Shown here: positions 18,528-27,450 of the stretch, in pieces
Layout: each line of letters starts with the position of its first letter
Position numbering within the stretch: position 1 is the stretch's first letter
DNA from: Dehalococcoidia bacterium
GTDB taxonomy: Bacteria > Chloroflexota > Dehalococcoidia > DSTF01 > JACRBR01
Reading direction: 5' to 3'
DNA length: 64,000 nt
Assembly: GCA_015478665.1 (NCBI GenBank)
Contig: JADMII010000002.1
Coordinates: 124,001-188,000 of the forward strand
Program-made: the position numbers and the translations under genes
The notes under the pieces: model-generated
What the model saw: only the letters and a program-made list of their open reading frames with translations
What the model was told of the DNA's origin: nothing
Databases searched by the model: none

Positions 18528-19178
18528 ATGCGCCGAAACCGCGCGATGCGCGTCAACGGCACGCAGGCGTCCGGAGGCATGATCGGGATGTTCCACGACG
18601 GCAGCCGCGAGCTGCAGGATCGCTTCGATACGCGCCGGCTGGCTGACCGCCTCGACGAGCGCACCGTGCACGACGTGATCGACGAAGACGACCGCGCCTT
18701 CATCGAGCGGATGGACATGTTCTTCCTGGCGACGGCCGATGCGGAAGGCCGCCCGAACTGCTCGTACAAGGGCGGCGATCCGGGCTTCGTGCTCGTCGTC
18801 GACGAACACACGATCGCCTTCCCGAACTACGATGGCAACGGCATGTACCTCTCGATGGGGAACGTGCTGGCGAACGCGCACGTCGGGCTGCTGTTCATCG
18901 ACTTCGAGCACCAGTGGCGGATGCGGCTCAACGGCGAAGCGACGATCGACGAGCGCGACCCGCTGATGGCGGAGTTTCCCGGAGCGCAGTTCATCGTGCG
19001 TGTCCGCGCGCGTGAGGTGTTCCCGAACTGCCCACGCTACATCCATCACTACACGCTCGTCGAGCGCTCGCGCTTCGTACCGAAGAGCGCCTGCGCGACG
19101 CCGGTGCCGGATTGGAAGCGTGGCGACTGGGTTGCCGACGTGCTCCCCGCGGGCGACCCGGCGCGGGAGCAGCCCTGA
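18528..19178 (+). CDS. Pyridoxamine 5'-phosphate oxidase-like FMN-binding split-barrel protein
   Basis: 216 residues of the PPOX-class flavin split-barrel family. Evidence is the core FLATADAEGRPNCSYKGGDPG, the central FPNYDGNGMYLSMGNVLANA, then VGLLFIDFEHQWRMRLNGEA and a C-terminal VRVRAREVFPNCPRYIHHY that matches the widespread PPOX-related group (not PdxH itself). Such proteins bind FMN, F420 or heme and reduce small substrates; the substrate here is unknown. There are ATGs at 18528, 18546 and 18579, and the start is not decided by a clear ribosome binding site. Confidence 0.85.
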   Translation: MRRNRAMRVNGTQASGGMIGMFHDGSRELQDRFDTRRLADRLDERTVHDVIDEDDRAFIERMDMFFLATADAEGRPNCSYKGGDPGFVLVVDEHTIAFPNYDGNGMYLSMGNVLANAHVGLLFIDFEHQWRMRLNGEATIDERDPLMAEFPGAQFIVRVRAREVFPNCPRYIHHYTLVERSRFVPKSACATPVPDWKRGDWVADVLPAGDPAREQP

Positions 19179-19576
19179 CGCACGGCTGGCGGTAACCCGG
19201 CGCAGGTCGCCGGCACGCACCTCGTCGTTTCCCGCGCCAACGCGGCAGGATGACTGGACTTCGCTCGAGCGGCCGGGGCTCTCCGCGCAGGCCAGCGGGC
19301 GACGCGTCGCATCAGTGGCGCGCGATCTCGCCTGCTGCCGTGGCGTCGCCGCACACGCCGCCCTCGCTGGGGATCACGAGGTCGCCGCTGGACGGGATCG
19401 TGTCCGGCAGGCCTGCCGGGCGGCGTTCAGGGCTATGGGGAGCTACGGATCTGATATTGATCACGCGCTCCGTGTGGTACGGGCGACTCCCCGCCGCCGC
19501 TAGGCTGGAAGTGAGCGGTGCTTCGTGGCGGGACGGCTCCCCCTCCCGCTGCGGACGCCGCCGCTGAGGTCGAGCA
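19179..19576. other. Gene-poor stretch
   Basis: No reading frame on either strand looks coding. A TAGGCT hexamer at 19501-19506 could be a -10 element for the small frame that follows, but no -35 is visible. Confidence 0.4.
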
Positions 19577-19807
19577 GTGAGCCTGATGCATCGTTTCAGC
19601 CGACATCGAGACACGAGCCCCGCCGCGGTGCAGGAGATGCGCGCGGAGATGTTCCACAGGATCCAGGAGTTGTTGACCTACGACAGCGTGTTGCCGGAGC
19701 CGACGATGCGCGGTCTTCGGCGCGCGGCCTTCACACTCTACCTGGATTCGCAGGCGCCGCCCGAACTCGACGTCGACACGATGCGTGTGCTGGAACACAC
19801 GCAGTGA
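19577..19807 (+). CDS. Small hypothetical protein (73-76 aa)
   Basis: GTG 19577 or ATG 19586 opens a frame ending TAG at about 19807. The product (RDTSPAAVQEMRAEMFHRIQ, LDSQAPPELDVDTMRVLEHT) is Glu/Arg-rich and amphipathic, looks protein-like, and uses codons like neighbouring genes. No family is recognised. It sits alone in a gene-poor region. Confidence 0.4.
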   Translation: MSLMHRFSRHRDTSPAAVQEMRAEMFHRIQELLTYDSVLPEPTMRGLRRAAFTLYLDSQAPPELDVDTMRVLEHTQ

Positions 19808-20239
19808 CGCCGATGCCGTCGTCGGCGCGGTGACCGGACGATCCCGCTGCGCCGTCGGCGAGTTGTGGTCGTGAATGTGCGCTTCGCTCGCACTTGCCCC
19901 CCGGCGCACGCTCTACTACTCCGTCGCCGGCGTCTGAACGAGTCGCGTCAGCGACGCCTGGCGCTACGAGTGGTCCTGCTGTTCGATGCCCGTCCCGGAG
20001 TCGTGGCTGTGCATCAGTTGGGCGCGATTGTGCGAATCGGTGTGCCACGCCGTCTCGTGTCGCCACTCGCGCGTGATGCCGCCGACGTGCCGATGTGACA
20101 GGTGGTAGTGGTCGTGCACAACACGCGCGGTTCATGCGTGTGCGCCGACTGATCTCCCTCGCCCTCGACCCGCTGTTCCGCGACCATGCTCACCTCCCGC
20201 TGGCAGATCTCCTGCACGAACGATCGATGATGTGGAGGG
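19808..20239. other. Gene-poor stretch upstream of the VOC remnant
   Basis: No supportable gene, RNA or repeat. Together with 19179-19576 it forms the least coding part of the window and looks like decayed sequence. Confidence 0.4.
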
Positions 20240-20310
20240 GCGCCGGCGGCCCGACGATCGCCGCCATCACCGACCCCGAGGGCAACCGGCTCGTCCTCGT
20301 CCAGCAATAG
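20240..20310 (+). pseudogene. C-terminal remnant of a glyoxalase/VOC-family protein
   Basis: The last residues of a plus-strand frame read GPTIAAITDPEGNRLVLVQQ and end in TAG. This is the typical terminal beta strand of vicinal-oxygen-chelate (glyoxalase/bleomycin-resistance) proteins, where DPxGN is conserved. The preceding sequence in the same or other frames shows nothing of the upstream VOC modules, so it appears to be a truncated relic. Confidence 0.5.
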
Positions 20311-20367
20311 CGCCTGCTTCGACGCCCCTGAGTTCCGGGCCGCTGATCGGCGGCCCTCTCGAAGCGC

Positions 20368-21117
20368 CTACATGTACTGGCCGCCGTTGGGGTTGAACTG
20401 CTGGCCGGTGATCCAGTCGCCCTCGGTGCAGAGGAAGCGCACGAAGGAGGCGACCTCTGCCGGACGGCCGAAGCGGCCGAGCGGGATCTGCTTCAGCAGC
20501 GCCGCCTTCACATCGTCGCTCAGCGCCATCACCATGTCCGTCTCGACGAATCCCGGGCACATCGCGTTGACAGTGATGTTGTTGCGCGCGAGCTCTTTGG
20601 CCGCCGACTTGGCGAAGGCGATGAGGCCGGCCTTCGCGGCGGCGTAGTTCGCCTGGCCGATGTTCCCCATCTGGCCGATGATGCTCGACATAAGGACAAT
20701 GCGCCCGTAGTTCCGCTCGATCATATGCGGCAGGGCGGCGCTCGTCGTGTAGAAGGTGCTGTTGAGGTCCGTGTTGATGACCTCGTTCCACTCCTCGATC
20801 GACATGCGCTTCAGCACGCGGTCGCGGTTGACGCCGGCGTTGTTGACAAGAATATCGATCTGACCGTATGTCTCCACGGCCGTGTCGATGAGCGCCTGGC
20901 AGTCGTCCGGGTGGCCGACGCCGGCGCGCACGGCGATGGCGCGGCCGTCGTTCGACACGATCTCGCCCACGAGCGCATCGGCCGCCTCCTGATTCGTAAA
21001 GTAGTTGACGACCACGGCCGCGCCCTCGCGGGCGAGTTCCTCGGCGCAGGCGCGGCCGATGCCGCGCGATGCGCCGGTCACCACGGCCACCTGCCCGGCC
21101 AGTCGTTGCTGCGTCAT
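20368..21117 (-). CDS. fabG: 3-oxoacyl-ACP / acetoacetyl-CoA reductase (SDR)
   Basis: NAD(P)H-dependent reductase of 249 residues, the length of FabG/PhaB. Visible motifs are TGASRGIGRACAE (cofactor loop), NNAGVNRD, catalytic Ser in LMSSIIGQMGN, and YAAAKAG (catalytic Tyr and Lys). The C-terminus WITGQQFNPNGGQYM is of the FabG/PhaB type. The ATG at 21117 has a strong Shine-Dalgarno (GGAGGA). It acts either in fatty-acid elongation or in hydroxyacyl-CoA metabolism; lack of other fab genes nearby leaves this open. Confidence 0.88.
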   Translation of the reverse strand: MTQQRLAGQVAVVTGASRGIGRACAEELAREGAAVVVNYFTNQEAADALVGEIVSNDGRAIAVRAGVGHPDDCQALIDTAVETYGQIDILVNNAGVNRDRVLKRMSIEEWNEVINTDLNSTFYTTSAALPHMIERNYGRIVLMSSIIGQMGNIGQANYAAAKAGLIAFAKSAAKELARNNITVNAMCPGFVETDMVMALSDDVKAALLKQIPLGRFGRPAEVASFVRFLCTEGDWITGQQFNPNGGQYM

Positions 21118-21202
21118 GTCTCCTCCCGTCTTGCACAGGGTGCTAACGGCGGAGACTGTATCGGATTGGGAATCTACTCACTAGCGGCGGCATGGTGGCG
21201 CG

Positions 21203-21820
21203 TCAATCAGCGTGGACGGCCTCGAGGAGCTCCTCGACGGAAAACGGCTTGAGCAGCACGAGGCAGCCGTGCTGGGTGAGGAACTCCGCCCGCCGTGCGA
21301 CGAGGTCGTGGGCGCCCGTCGTCACGACGAGCGGCAGGTCGCGGGTCCGGTGGTCGGCGCGGAGGCGCTCGACGCAGTCGAAGCCGTGCACGCCTTCGTA
21401 CATGAAGAGATCGACGAACACGGCATCGCATGCCGTGTCGGCGATCACGCGCACCGCCTCCGCGAGGTCGAACGTCGTCACGGGCTCGACGGCGATGCCG
21501 GCCGTCCCGAGCGCCCGCTCCACGAAGCGGATGAAGACGATGTCGTCGTCCATCACGCCAAGCCGTCTGACCGAGCGCAGGGCACGCCGGGTGCCTTCGT
21601 CTGCGGGCGGGAGCACGGCGAAGGGGTGCATCGCAACGCCGCTGCGGTTCGGCTGATCATGCAGCCGTACCTGCGTCGTGCTCGCCGCAGGCTCGGGCGC
21701 GAGGCGCGATGGCGGCGCGGCGCCGACCAGGCGTTCGCCGGCCGCCGACGCTGTCCACGCCAGCGCGAGGGCCGGCCTGAGGGGCGGCACGTGCTGCAGG
21801 AGGTCACGAAGTCGCGCCAC
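21203..21820 (-). CDS. Single-domain response regulator with N-terminal extension
   Basis: 205 residues. A receiver domain occupies the C-terminal 120 residues: acidic cluster VMDDDIVF, phospho-acceptor Asp in DAVFVDLFMYEG, switch Thr in VVTTGAHD and Lys in LVLLKPFS, all canonical. The N-terminal 85 residues (RLRDLLQHVPPLRPALALAW...) have no recognised domain and no DNA-binding output follows. Start GTG 21820 is preferred because GGGGAGGAA lies just upstream, although the frame extends to 21904. It is divergent from the OmpR-type regulator at 22033, so the two may share a regulatory gap. Confidence 0.75.
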   Translation of the reverse strand: MARLRDLLQHVPPLRPALALAWTASAAGERLVGAAPPSRLAPEPAASTTQVRLHDQPNRSGVAMHPFAVLPPADEGTRRALRSVRRLGVMDDDIVFIRFVERALGTAGIAVEPVTTFDLAEAVRVIADTACDAVFVDLFMYEGVHGFDCVERLRADHRTRDLPLVVTTGAHDLVARRAEFLTQHGCLVLLKPFSVEELLEAVHAD

Positions 21821-22032
21821 TGTTCCTCCCCTGATGTGCCGACGATCGTTGTCCACGATACCGGCCGGCCATGCTCGCCCGGCGACAGGCGAACAGCTCC
21901 GCATAACGAAGGCGTAGCAAGCCGATCGGGCGCGATGTCGCGCCTGCGGCGAGTTGTGGGTACGGACCCCACTGTCCCGCGCGACGCTGCTACACTCGTG
22001 GAAAGGACATCGCGCTGGAGGGACACACCGGC

Positions 22033-22773
22033 ATGCGGACCAAGCCCCTCGTGATCGCCGTCGACGACGAACCCGGGATCCTTCGCCTGCTGAAGATCGA
22101 GCTCGTCAGCCAGGGCATCGACGTGATGGCGTGCGCTTCCGGCGACGAAGCGCTGCGCCTGATCGAGCAGGAGTCGCCGGATCTCGTCGTGCTCGACGTC
22201 GTCATGCCGCACATGAACGGGCTCGAGGTCCTGCGGCAGATCCGCGAGCGCTTCCACACGCGCGTCGTGTTGCTGACGGCGCAGGGCAGCGACGCCCACA
22301 AGGTTGAGGGGCTCGACCTCGGCGCCGACGACTACATGGCGAAGCCCTTCAACCCGGAAGAACTCACCGCCCGCATCCAGGCGATCCTGCGACGCCAGCC
22401 GTCGGCGAGCTCCCACAACGTGCTGCATGTGTGCGATGGCCTGACGATCGACCTCGACCATCGCCTCGTGAGGCGCGGGCCGGAGATCATCGCCTTCACG
22501 CGCACGGAGTGGCTCCTGCTCGAAGCGCTCGCCGAGCACGCGGACCAGCTCGTGCCGCACCAGCGGCTCATCGCCCGCATCGACCGCGATGATTCACCGG
22601 TGGACCAGCAGTCGCTCCGCATGTGGATCTCGCGCCTGCGCCGCAAGCTCTCCGGCGGCGCCGCGAACTCGTGCATCCGCACCGTCACCGGCGTCGGCTA
22701 CGTGCTTGATACGGACGACCACGCGGCGCATCCGTCCGAAGACGCCGACGCGGCGCCGACGAGCGCCTGGTAG
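22033..22773 (+). CDS. OmpR-family response regulator
   Basis: 246 residues: receiver domain (acidic pair VDDEPG, phospho-Asp in VVLDVVMPHMNG, Lys in YMAKPFNP) followed by a winged-helix DNA-binding domain (about 130-230) with LDHRLVRRGPEIIAFTRTEW and the recognition-helix region SLRMWISRLRRKLSGG, ending TVTGVGYVLD. All receiver residues are intact, so it should be phosphorylatable. Start ATG 22033 has GGAGGG upstream. No histidine kinase is adjacent; the nearest are the hybrid kinase at 2717-6544 and the soluble kinase at 50374. Confidence 0.9.
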   Translation: MRTKPLVIAVDDEPGILRLLKIELVSQGIDVMACASGDEALRLIEQESPDLVVLDVVMPHMNGLEVLRQIRERFHTRVVLLTAQGSDAHKVEGLDLGADDYMAKPFNPEELTARIQAILRRQPSASSHNVLHVCDGLTIDLDHRLVRRGPEIIAFTRTEWLLLEALAEHADQLVPHQRLIARIDRDDSPVDQQSLRMWISRLRRKLSGGAANSCIRTVTGVGYVLDTDDHAAHPSEDADAAPTSAW

Positions 22774-22940
22774 CGGACGTCTGCTGCGCATCGGGCCATC
22801 CGCGAGCTGAGTCTGCTGATGCACGATGCAGGCGTCATCCTCCGCGAGCGGCGGACGCGGCGCGAGCGGCGGCCGCGGCGCGATCCGCGCGCCAGCACCG
22901 GCATCACGTGCGCATCTCGGACGTGGCGGTAGCGATCCGC

Positions 22941-24623
22941 TCAGACGACGGTCGGCGGCCGGTACTCGCCCCAGACCCCGCGCAACTCGCCGCAGATCTC
23001 GCCCAGCGTCGCGTACGCCCGCACCGCATCGAGGAGCGCCGGCATCAGATTTTCGTCGCTGCGCGCCGCCCCGTTCAGCCGCCGCAGCGCCGCCTGCGCC
23101 GGCGCGTCGTCGCGCCCGGCGCGCACGCGGCGCAGGCGTTCGACCTGCGCGCCGGCGATCTCCGTGTTCACGCGGAAGATCGTCGGCTCCGGCTCCTCGC
23201 CGCTGCGGAAGCGGTTGACGCCGACGACGACCCGCTCGCCGGATTCGATCGCCCGCTGCTGTGCGACCGCCGCCTCCTGGATCTCCGCCTGCACGTAGCC
23301 CGTTTCGATCGCGGCGACGGCGCCCCCCATGTCTTCGACGCGGTCGATGTACTCCTGCGCCTTCATCTCGATCTCATCCGTCAGCGCCTCGACGTAGTAC
23401 GAGCCGCCGAAGGGGTCGACGGTGTCCGTGACGCCGCTCTCGTGGGCGATGATCTGTTGTGTCCGCAGGGCGATACGCTGGGCCTCTTCGGTCGGGATGG
23501 CGAGTGCTTCGTCGTAGCAGGAGAGCGCCATCGACTGGACGCCGCCGAGCACGGACGCCAGCGCCTGCAGCGAGGCGCGGACGATGTTGTTCTCCGGCTG
23601 CTGCGCGGTCAGGGTGGCGCCACCAGTCTGGACGTGCGTCCGCAGCTTCCAGGAGTTCGCGTCCTGCGCGTGGAAGCGCTCGCGCAGCAGCTTCGCCCAC
23701 ATGCGGCGCAGGGCGCGGTACTTGGCGACCTCCTCGAAGAAGTTGTTGTGGGTGTTGAAGATCCACGAGATGCGCGCCGCCACGTCATCGATGCCGACGC
23801 CCGACCGCACGCACGCCTCGATGTAGGCGATGGCATTCGCGAAGGCGAAGCCAATTTCCTGCGCCGCTGTCGCGCCGGCATCGCGGATGTGATAGCCGCT
23901 GACGCTGATGCTGTTGAACTTCGGCGCGTAGCGGGCGCAGTAGGTGATGAGGTCGGCGGCGAGCCGCAGCGATGGGCGTGGCGGGTAGATGTACGTCCCG
24001 CGCGCGACGTACTCCTTCAGCACGTCGTTCTGCGCCGTCCCCATAATTTCACCGGAGGGGACGCCCTGCTTCTCGGCGACGACCATGTACATCGCCACCA
24101 GCACGGCGGCCGGCGCGTTGATCGTCATCGACGTCGACACACGGTCGAGCGGGATGCCGTCGAACATTTCCTCCATGTCGGCCAGCGAGTCGATCGCGAC
24201 GCCCACCTGGCCGATCTCCGCCTCGGCGTTCGGGTCGTCGGAGTCCATGCCGATCTGGGTCGGCAGGTCGAAGGCGACCGAGAGCCCCGTCTGGCCCTGA
24301 CCGAGCAGAAACTTGAAGCGCGCGTTCGAGTCCTTCGCCGTCCCGAAGCCCGCGTACTGGCGCATGGTCCACAGGCGCCCGCGATACATCGTCTCCTGCA
24401 CGCCGCGCGTGTATGGGTACGCGCCCGGGAGGCCGATGTCGCCGTCGTAGGCATCGTCCGCGGTGTCGAGCGACGTATAGAGCCGGCGTGTCTCCGTGGA
24501 CGTCGTCGAGAAGGTCGGCTGCCGCTCGCCGCCACGCTTCAGCGCCTTCTCGAGCGTCGACGTCTGCCAGCGCTCGAACTCCTGCGCGAGCTCGCCGTGC
24601 GTGTGTCCGTTCGTCGTGCTCAT
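22941..24623 (-). CDS. mutA: Methylmalonyl-CoA mutase, large (catalytic) subunit
   Basis: 560-residue TIM-barrel subunit without the C-terminal B12-binding domain, so a separate small subunit must exist elsewhere. It interconverts methylmalonyl-CoA and succinyl-CoA in propionate metabolism. Signature stretches include RGVQETMYRGRLWTMRQYAG, GLSVAFDLPTQIGMDSDDP and FNSISVSGYHIRDAGATAAQE. The Tyr in ETMYRG and the Arg in KEYVARGTYIYPP, positions which contact the substrate carboxylate in methylmalonyl-CoA mutase and are Phe/Gln in isobutyryl-CoA mutase, are both retained. This favours methylmalonyl specificity. The carboxylase beta subunit at 60557 could supply its substrate. Confidence 0.88.
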   Translation of the reverse strand: MSTTNGHTHGELAQEFERWQTSTLEKALKRGGERQPTFSTTSTETRRLYTSLDTADDAYDGDIGLPGAYPYTRGVQETMYRGRLWTMRQYAGFGTAKDSNARFKFLLGQGQTGLSVAFDLPTQIGMDSDDPNAEAEIGQVGVAIDSLADMEEMFDGIPLDRVSTSMTINAPAAVLVAMYMVVAEKQGVPSGEIMGTAQNDVLKEYVARGTYIYPPRPSLRLAADLITYCARYAPKFNSISVSGYHIRDAGATAAQEIGFAFANAIAYIEACVRSGVGIDDVAARISWIFNTHNNFFEEVAKYRALRRMWAKLLRERFHAQDANSWKLRTHVQTGGATLTAQQPENNIVRASLQALASVLGGVQSMALSCYDEALAIPTEEAQRIALRTQQIIAHESGVTDTVDPFGGSYYVEALTDEIEMKAQEYIDRVEDMGGAVAAIETGYVQAEIQEAAVAQQRAIESGERVVVGVNRFRSGEEPEPTIFRVNTEIAGAQVERLRRVRAGRDDAPAQAALRRLNGAARSDENLMPALLDAVRAYATLGEICGELRGVWGEYRPPTVV

Positions 24624-24632
24624 GATGCTGGA

Positions 24633-24638
24633 ATCGTA
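24633..24638 (-). promoter_or_regulatory. -10 element TACGAT 9 nt before the mutase ATG
   Basis: On the minus strand TACGAT is followed by 9 nt and then ATG 24623, so any leader would be only 2-3 nt. No Shine-Dalgarno is present. Slightly longer spacing than the other leaderless-type starts. Confidence 0.4.
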
Positions 24639-24743
24639 ACGCGCCCGGACGGCGTCCGAAACCCGCCACCCTCGTCCGAAGGCGATCCGGGGACGCCGTC
24701 GTGCGCCGCCCTGTCCGGCGGCCGGCAGCTGCTGCGCTGGTCG

Positions 24744-26456
24744 TCACGAGCTCGCGGCGGCGTCCTGCTTCTCGCGTCGCGCCCGGTCCGCCGGCGTTTC
24801 GAGCCACTGCCTGTAGTTGTACTGGGCGAAGCTCCCGACGAGCTGCGCGCCGCGGCCCTGCACGTCCTCCCACGTCGCGGTGTAGCCGGCGTTCGTGAAC
24901 AGCTGCAGCATCGCCCGCGAGGCGAGCATCTGGCGCTGCGCGTCGAGCAGCGTCGCCCGCCGCAGCGAGCGCCGCGACTCCCCCCAAGACCGCTCGACGA
25001 GCGCGTCGATGTTGGCGTCGCGCAGCGCGAACATGTTGCCTGTGCCATCGATGCCGCGGGAGTGGAAGAAGCGCGTCGGGATGTCCGGCGACTCGTACGG
25101 CTCGTGGGGGATGAGCGTCATCTGGAATGCGCCCTTGCGGAAGTTGACGAACCAGGCGAGCGGCTCCAGCTCGTCGATCCGCACGTCCAGGCCGGCGCTG
25201 CGCAGTTGCTCCCGGACGGCGGTCGCTACATCGATCATGCGCGGGGTGTTGACGGTCTGCAGCGCCAACGACGGGGCGGGCGCGCCGGCGGCGGCGAGCA
25301 GCGCCCGCGCCCGCGCCACCCGCTCGTCCGGCTGGCGCGAGCCGCCGAAGGCCGCGCGCACGTCGGCTTCGGGCAGCGACCAGTAGCCGCCCGCAAGGTG
25401 CGGGTTCACCGGGCCGAGCACGACGCCTCCGGCCGGCGCGATGCCGCGGATCAGCGCGTCGCGGTCCAGCGCAAGGTCGATCGCCTCGCGCACGCGTGGG
25501 TCGGCGAGCGGCGCCGCATCGAGGCGCAGGCCGAGCGAGAGCCACGCGAGGCTCGGCTTCGCGTCGACGAGCACGCCCGCGACCTGGGCGGACTGCGCCT
25601 CGGCAGCGTCGCGCGCGTCCATCACCTCGAACTCACGCCGCCCGAACGCCGCGGCCTTCGACGCGTCGTCGGCGAAGACGCGCCACTGCATCGCGTCGAC
25701 GTACGGGCGGCTCCCGAAGTACGCCGCATTGCGCACGATCCGCCAGATGCCGGCGGCCGCGTCCGCCTTGTCGAGCGCGAAGGGGCCGCTGCCCGCGCTC
25801 GCGGCGCGCAGATCCGCATGCGAGTCGATCGCCTCCTTCGGCAGGATTGCGCCGGCGGCGATGTCGCCCAGCACCTGCAGCGAATACGCGTACGGGCGCT
25901 TCGTCACGACGCGCACGGTGTACGCATCCGGTGCGTCGATGCGGTCGAGCACGGTCAGATGCCAGAGCTTGTTCACGGCCAGCGGATGATCCCGGTAGCG
26001 CAGCACCGAGGCGACGACGTCCGCCGCGGCGACGCTGCGGCCGTTCGTCGGCGCGACGTCCTGGAAGCGCACGTCGGGACGCAGGCGCAGCAGCAGCGTC
26101 GCGGCGTCCGCCTGTTCGACGCGCGCCGCGTGGTCGAGCACGAGCGCGTCATCGCGCTGGGGGTCGACGTGATGAAGATAGCCGTACAGCCTGGGGAAGA
26201 TCTCGAGGCCAGTCCCCCGCTCCGCCTGCGGGTCGAGCCCGTACGAGACCGGCAGGGCCGTGGCGAAGCGCAGCGCGCCGCCGGCTGGCGGACCGGCGCG
26301 TCGGCGCGCCGCGGGGCCGCCCGAAGGGGCGCAGCCGACGGCTGCCGCTGCCGCGACGGCCCCCGCGCCGGCGAGGCCGCTCTTCAGCACACGGCGGCGC
26401 GAGGCACGCCCCTGCGCGAGCTTCGGCCAGTACGTCCCCGCCTGTTCCATATGCAT
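24744..26456 (-). CDS. Family-5 extracellular solute-binding protein (peptide/dipeptide ABC), Tat lipoprotein
   Basis: About 570 residues. The N-terminus has the twin-arginine motif ASRRRVLKSG, an Ala-rich hydrophobic stretch and a lipobox ending AAVGC, so it is likely exported folded and lipid-anchored. The mature part is SBP_bac_5-like (LYGYLHHVDPQRDD, DVVASVLRYRDHPLA, ADPRVREAIDLALDRD), the binding protein of oligopeptide, nickel or opine transporters. No permease or ATPase genes are adjacent, so it is an orphan binding protein. ATG 26456 or 26450 is chosen because the Tat motif then lies about 20 residues in; the frame itself opens at 26537. Confidence 0.85.
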   Translation of the reverse strand: MHMEQAGTYWPKLAQGRASRRRVLKSGLAGAGAVAAAAAVGCAPSGGPAARRRAGPPAGGALRFATALPVSYGLDPQAERGTGLEIFPRLYGYLHHVDPQRDDALVLDHAARVEQADAATLLLRLRPDVRFQDVAPTNGRSVAAADVVASVLRYRDHPLAVNKLWHLTVLDRIDAPDAYTVRVVTKRPYAYSLQVLGDIAAGAILPKEAIDSHADLRAASAGSGPFALDKADAAAGIWRIVRNAAYFGSRPYVDAMQWRVFADDASKAAAFGRREFEVMDARDAAEAQSAQVAGVLVDAKPSLAWLSLGLRLDAAPLADPRVREAIDLALDRDALIRGIAPAGGVVLGPVNPHLAGGYWSLPEADVRAAFGGSRQPDERVARARALLAAAGAPAPSLALQTVNTPRMIDVATAVREQLRSAGLDVRIDELEPLAWFVNFRKGAFQMTLIPHEPYESPDIPTRFFHSRGIDGTGNMFALRDANIDALVERSWGESRRSLRRATLLDAQRQMLASRAMLQLFTNAGYTATWEDVQGRGAQLVGSFAQYNYRQWLETPADRARREKQDAAASS

Positions 26457-26846
26457 GCAGCCTCGGCGCACCCCGCTGGGCGTGGGAGCGCCGAAGGAGG
26501 AGCGCCCCATTGAGCCGGATCGGCGCCTCGCGGTCAAGCCGAAGCGCGGCGCGTGTAGCTGGCCAGTGATTCTGTCCCGGCCTGGTCTGTCATCCCGTCA
26601 CCCATCAGGGAGACAGCGATCTTGAGCATCAAGGAACAACAGCGGGCCGGGTGCGCGCGTGGGCGCTGACCGTCGGGTCAGCGGCAGGGAGGGAGCAGAG
26701 CCACGGGCCTGGCGACCGCCACCTCGTGCGGGTGAAGGCGGCGTCTCAGCGCAGACGGGGCAGGGGTGCCGGCGCACCGCTACCGCGCCCGCAGGCCTGC
26801 GGCGCATACGCCCCCCGCGAGAGCGCCATGCGCTCCAAACCGGCGC
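26457..26846. other. Divergent intergenic region between the binding protein and the Lrp regulator
   Basis: About 390 bases with no supportable gene. A 7-bp inverted repeat GCTGACC/GGTCAGC with a 4-nt loop lies at 26665-26682. I looked for riboswitch or T-box motifs and saw none that are convincing. Confidence 0.4.
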
Positions 26847-26875
26847 TTGACACTGCCTCGGGCGCGTGCTTATCT
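26847..26875 (+). promoter_or_regulatory. Candidate promoter of the Lrp/AsnC gene
   Basis: A perfect -35 TTGACA (26847-26852), 17-bp spacer and -10 TTATCT (26870-26875). The start site near 26882 would give a 5' leader of about 30 nt to TTG 26912. Confidence 0.6.
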
Positions 26876-26911
26876 GCCTCATCCCGAAGTCTCAGCGAAG
26901 GGACGAACTCA

Positions 26912-27418
26912 TTGCCGTTTCAGAAGCCCGATGCCATCGATCAGCACATAATCAGCATCCTCGAAGACAACGGGCGCGCCACGAACCGCGAGGTAGCGGA
27001 GGCCGTCGGCGTCTCCGAAGGCACCGTGCGCAACCGCATCGAGCGCCTGATCCGCGATGACGTGCTGCGCATCGTCGGCGTCACCAATCCCGCGAAGCTC
27101 GGGCTCAACACCGCCGTCGTGATCAGCCTTTCCGCGCAGCTGGCGCAAATCACCGAAATCGCCGAGGCGATCGCGGCGGTCGAGTCGGTGGTGTATGTCG
27201 GTTACACCACGGGCAACGCCGATATCATCGCGCTGGCCTTCTTCCCGAGCAACGACGAACTGACGGACTTCATGACGAAGACGCTCGCGGCGATCCCCGG
27301 TATCGTGAAGGCAGAGACGAACATCATCCTCAAGCCCGTGCGCAGCCTGTTCCCGGGCGCGACGGTGAACCTCGTCGCCCGCCGCAACCCGCCGGTCGCC
27401 CTCGCATCGAGTCAGTAG
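26912..27418 (+). CDS. Lrp/AsnC-family transcriptional regulator
   Basis: 168 residues. A winged helix-turn-helix (AIDQHIISILEDNGRATNRE, with AVGVSEGTVRNRIERL as recognition part) is joined to an AsnC/RAM ligand-binding domain (LGLNTAVVISLSAQ, VVYVGYTTGNADIIALAFFP, IPGIVKAETNIILKPVRS). Such proteins form octamers and respond to amino acids. The frame is open to 26651, but TTG 26912 is chosen: it has AAGGGAC upstream, lies 30 nt after a good promoter and starts directly before the HTH. It is divergent from the peptide-binding protein, a plausible target, and followed by a cupin gene. Confidence 0.85.
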   Translation: MPFQKPDAIDQHIISILEDNGRATNREVAEAVGVSEGTVRNRIERLIRDDVLRIVGVTNPAKLGLNTAVVISLSAQLAQITEIAEAIAAVESVVYVGYTTGNADIIALAFFPSNDELTDFMTKTLAAIPGIVKAETNIILKPVRSLFPGATVNLVARRNPPVALASSQ

Positions 27419-27450
27419 GGCGCGGCGCAGAAGCATCTCGGAGCGCGCGC

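Noticed and set aside
22908-26513. A 1201-residue plus-strand open frame across the mutase and binding-protein genes
   Set aside because: It is antisense to two well-supported genes, is Arg/His/Ala-rich with no motifs, and is the expected by-product of high GC content.
26600-26800. Possible TPP or other riboswitch upstream of the binding-protein gene
   Set aside because: CTGAGA-like and GGGTG-like fragments occur, but the conserved core is missing and spacing is wrong.
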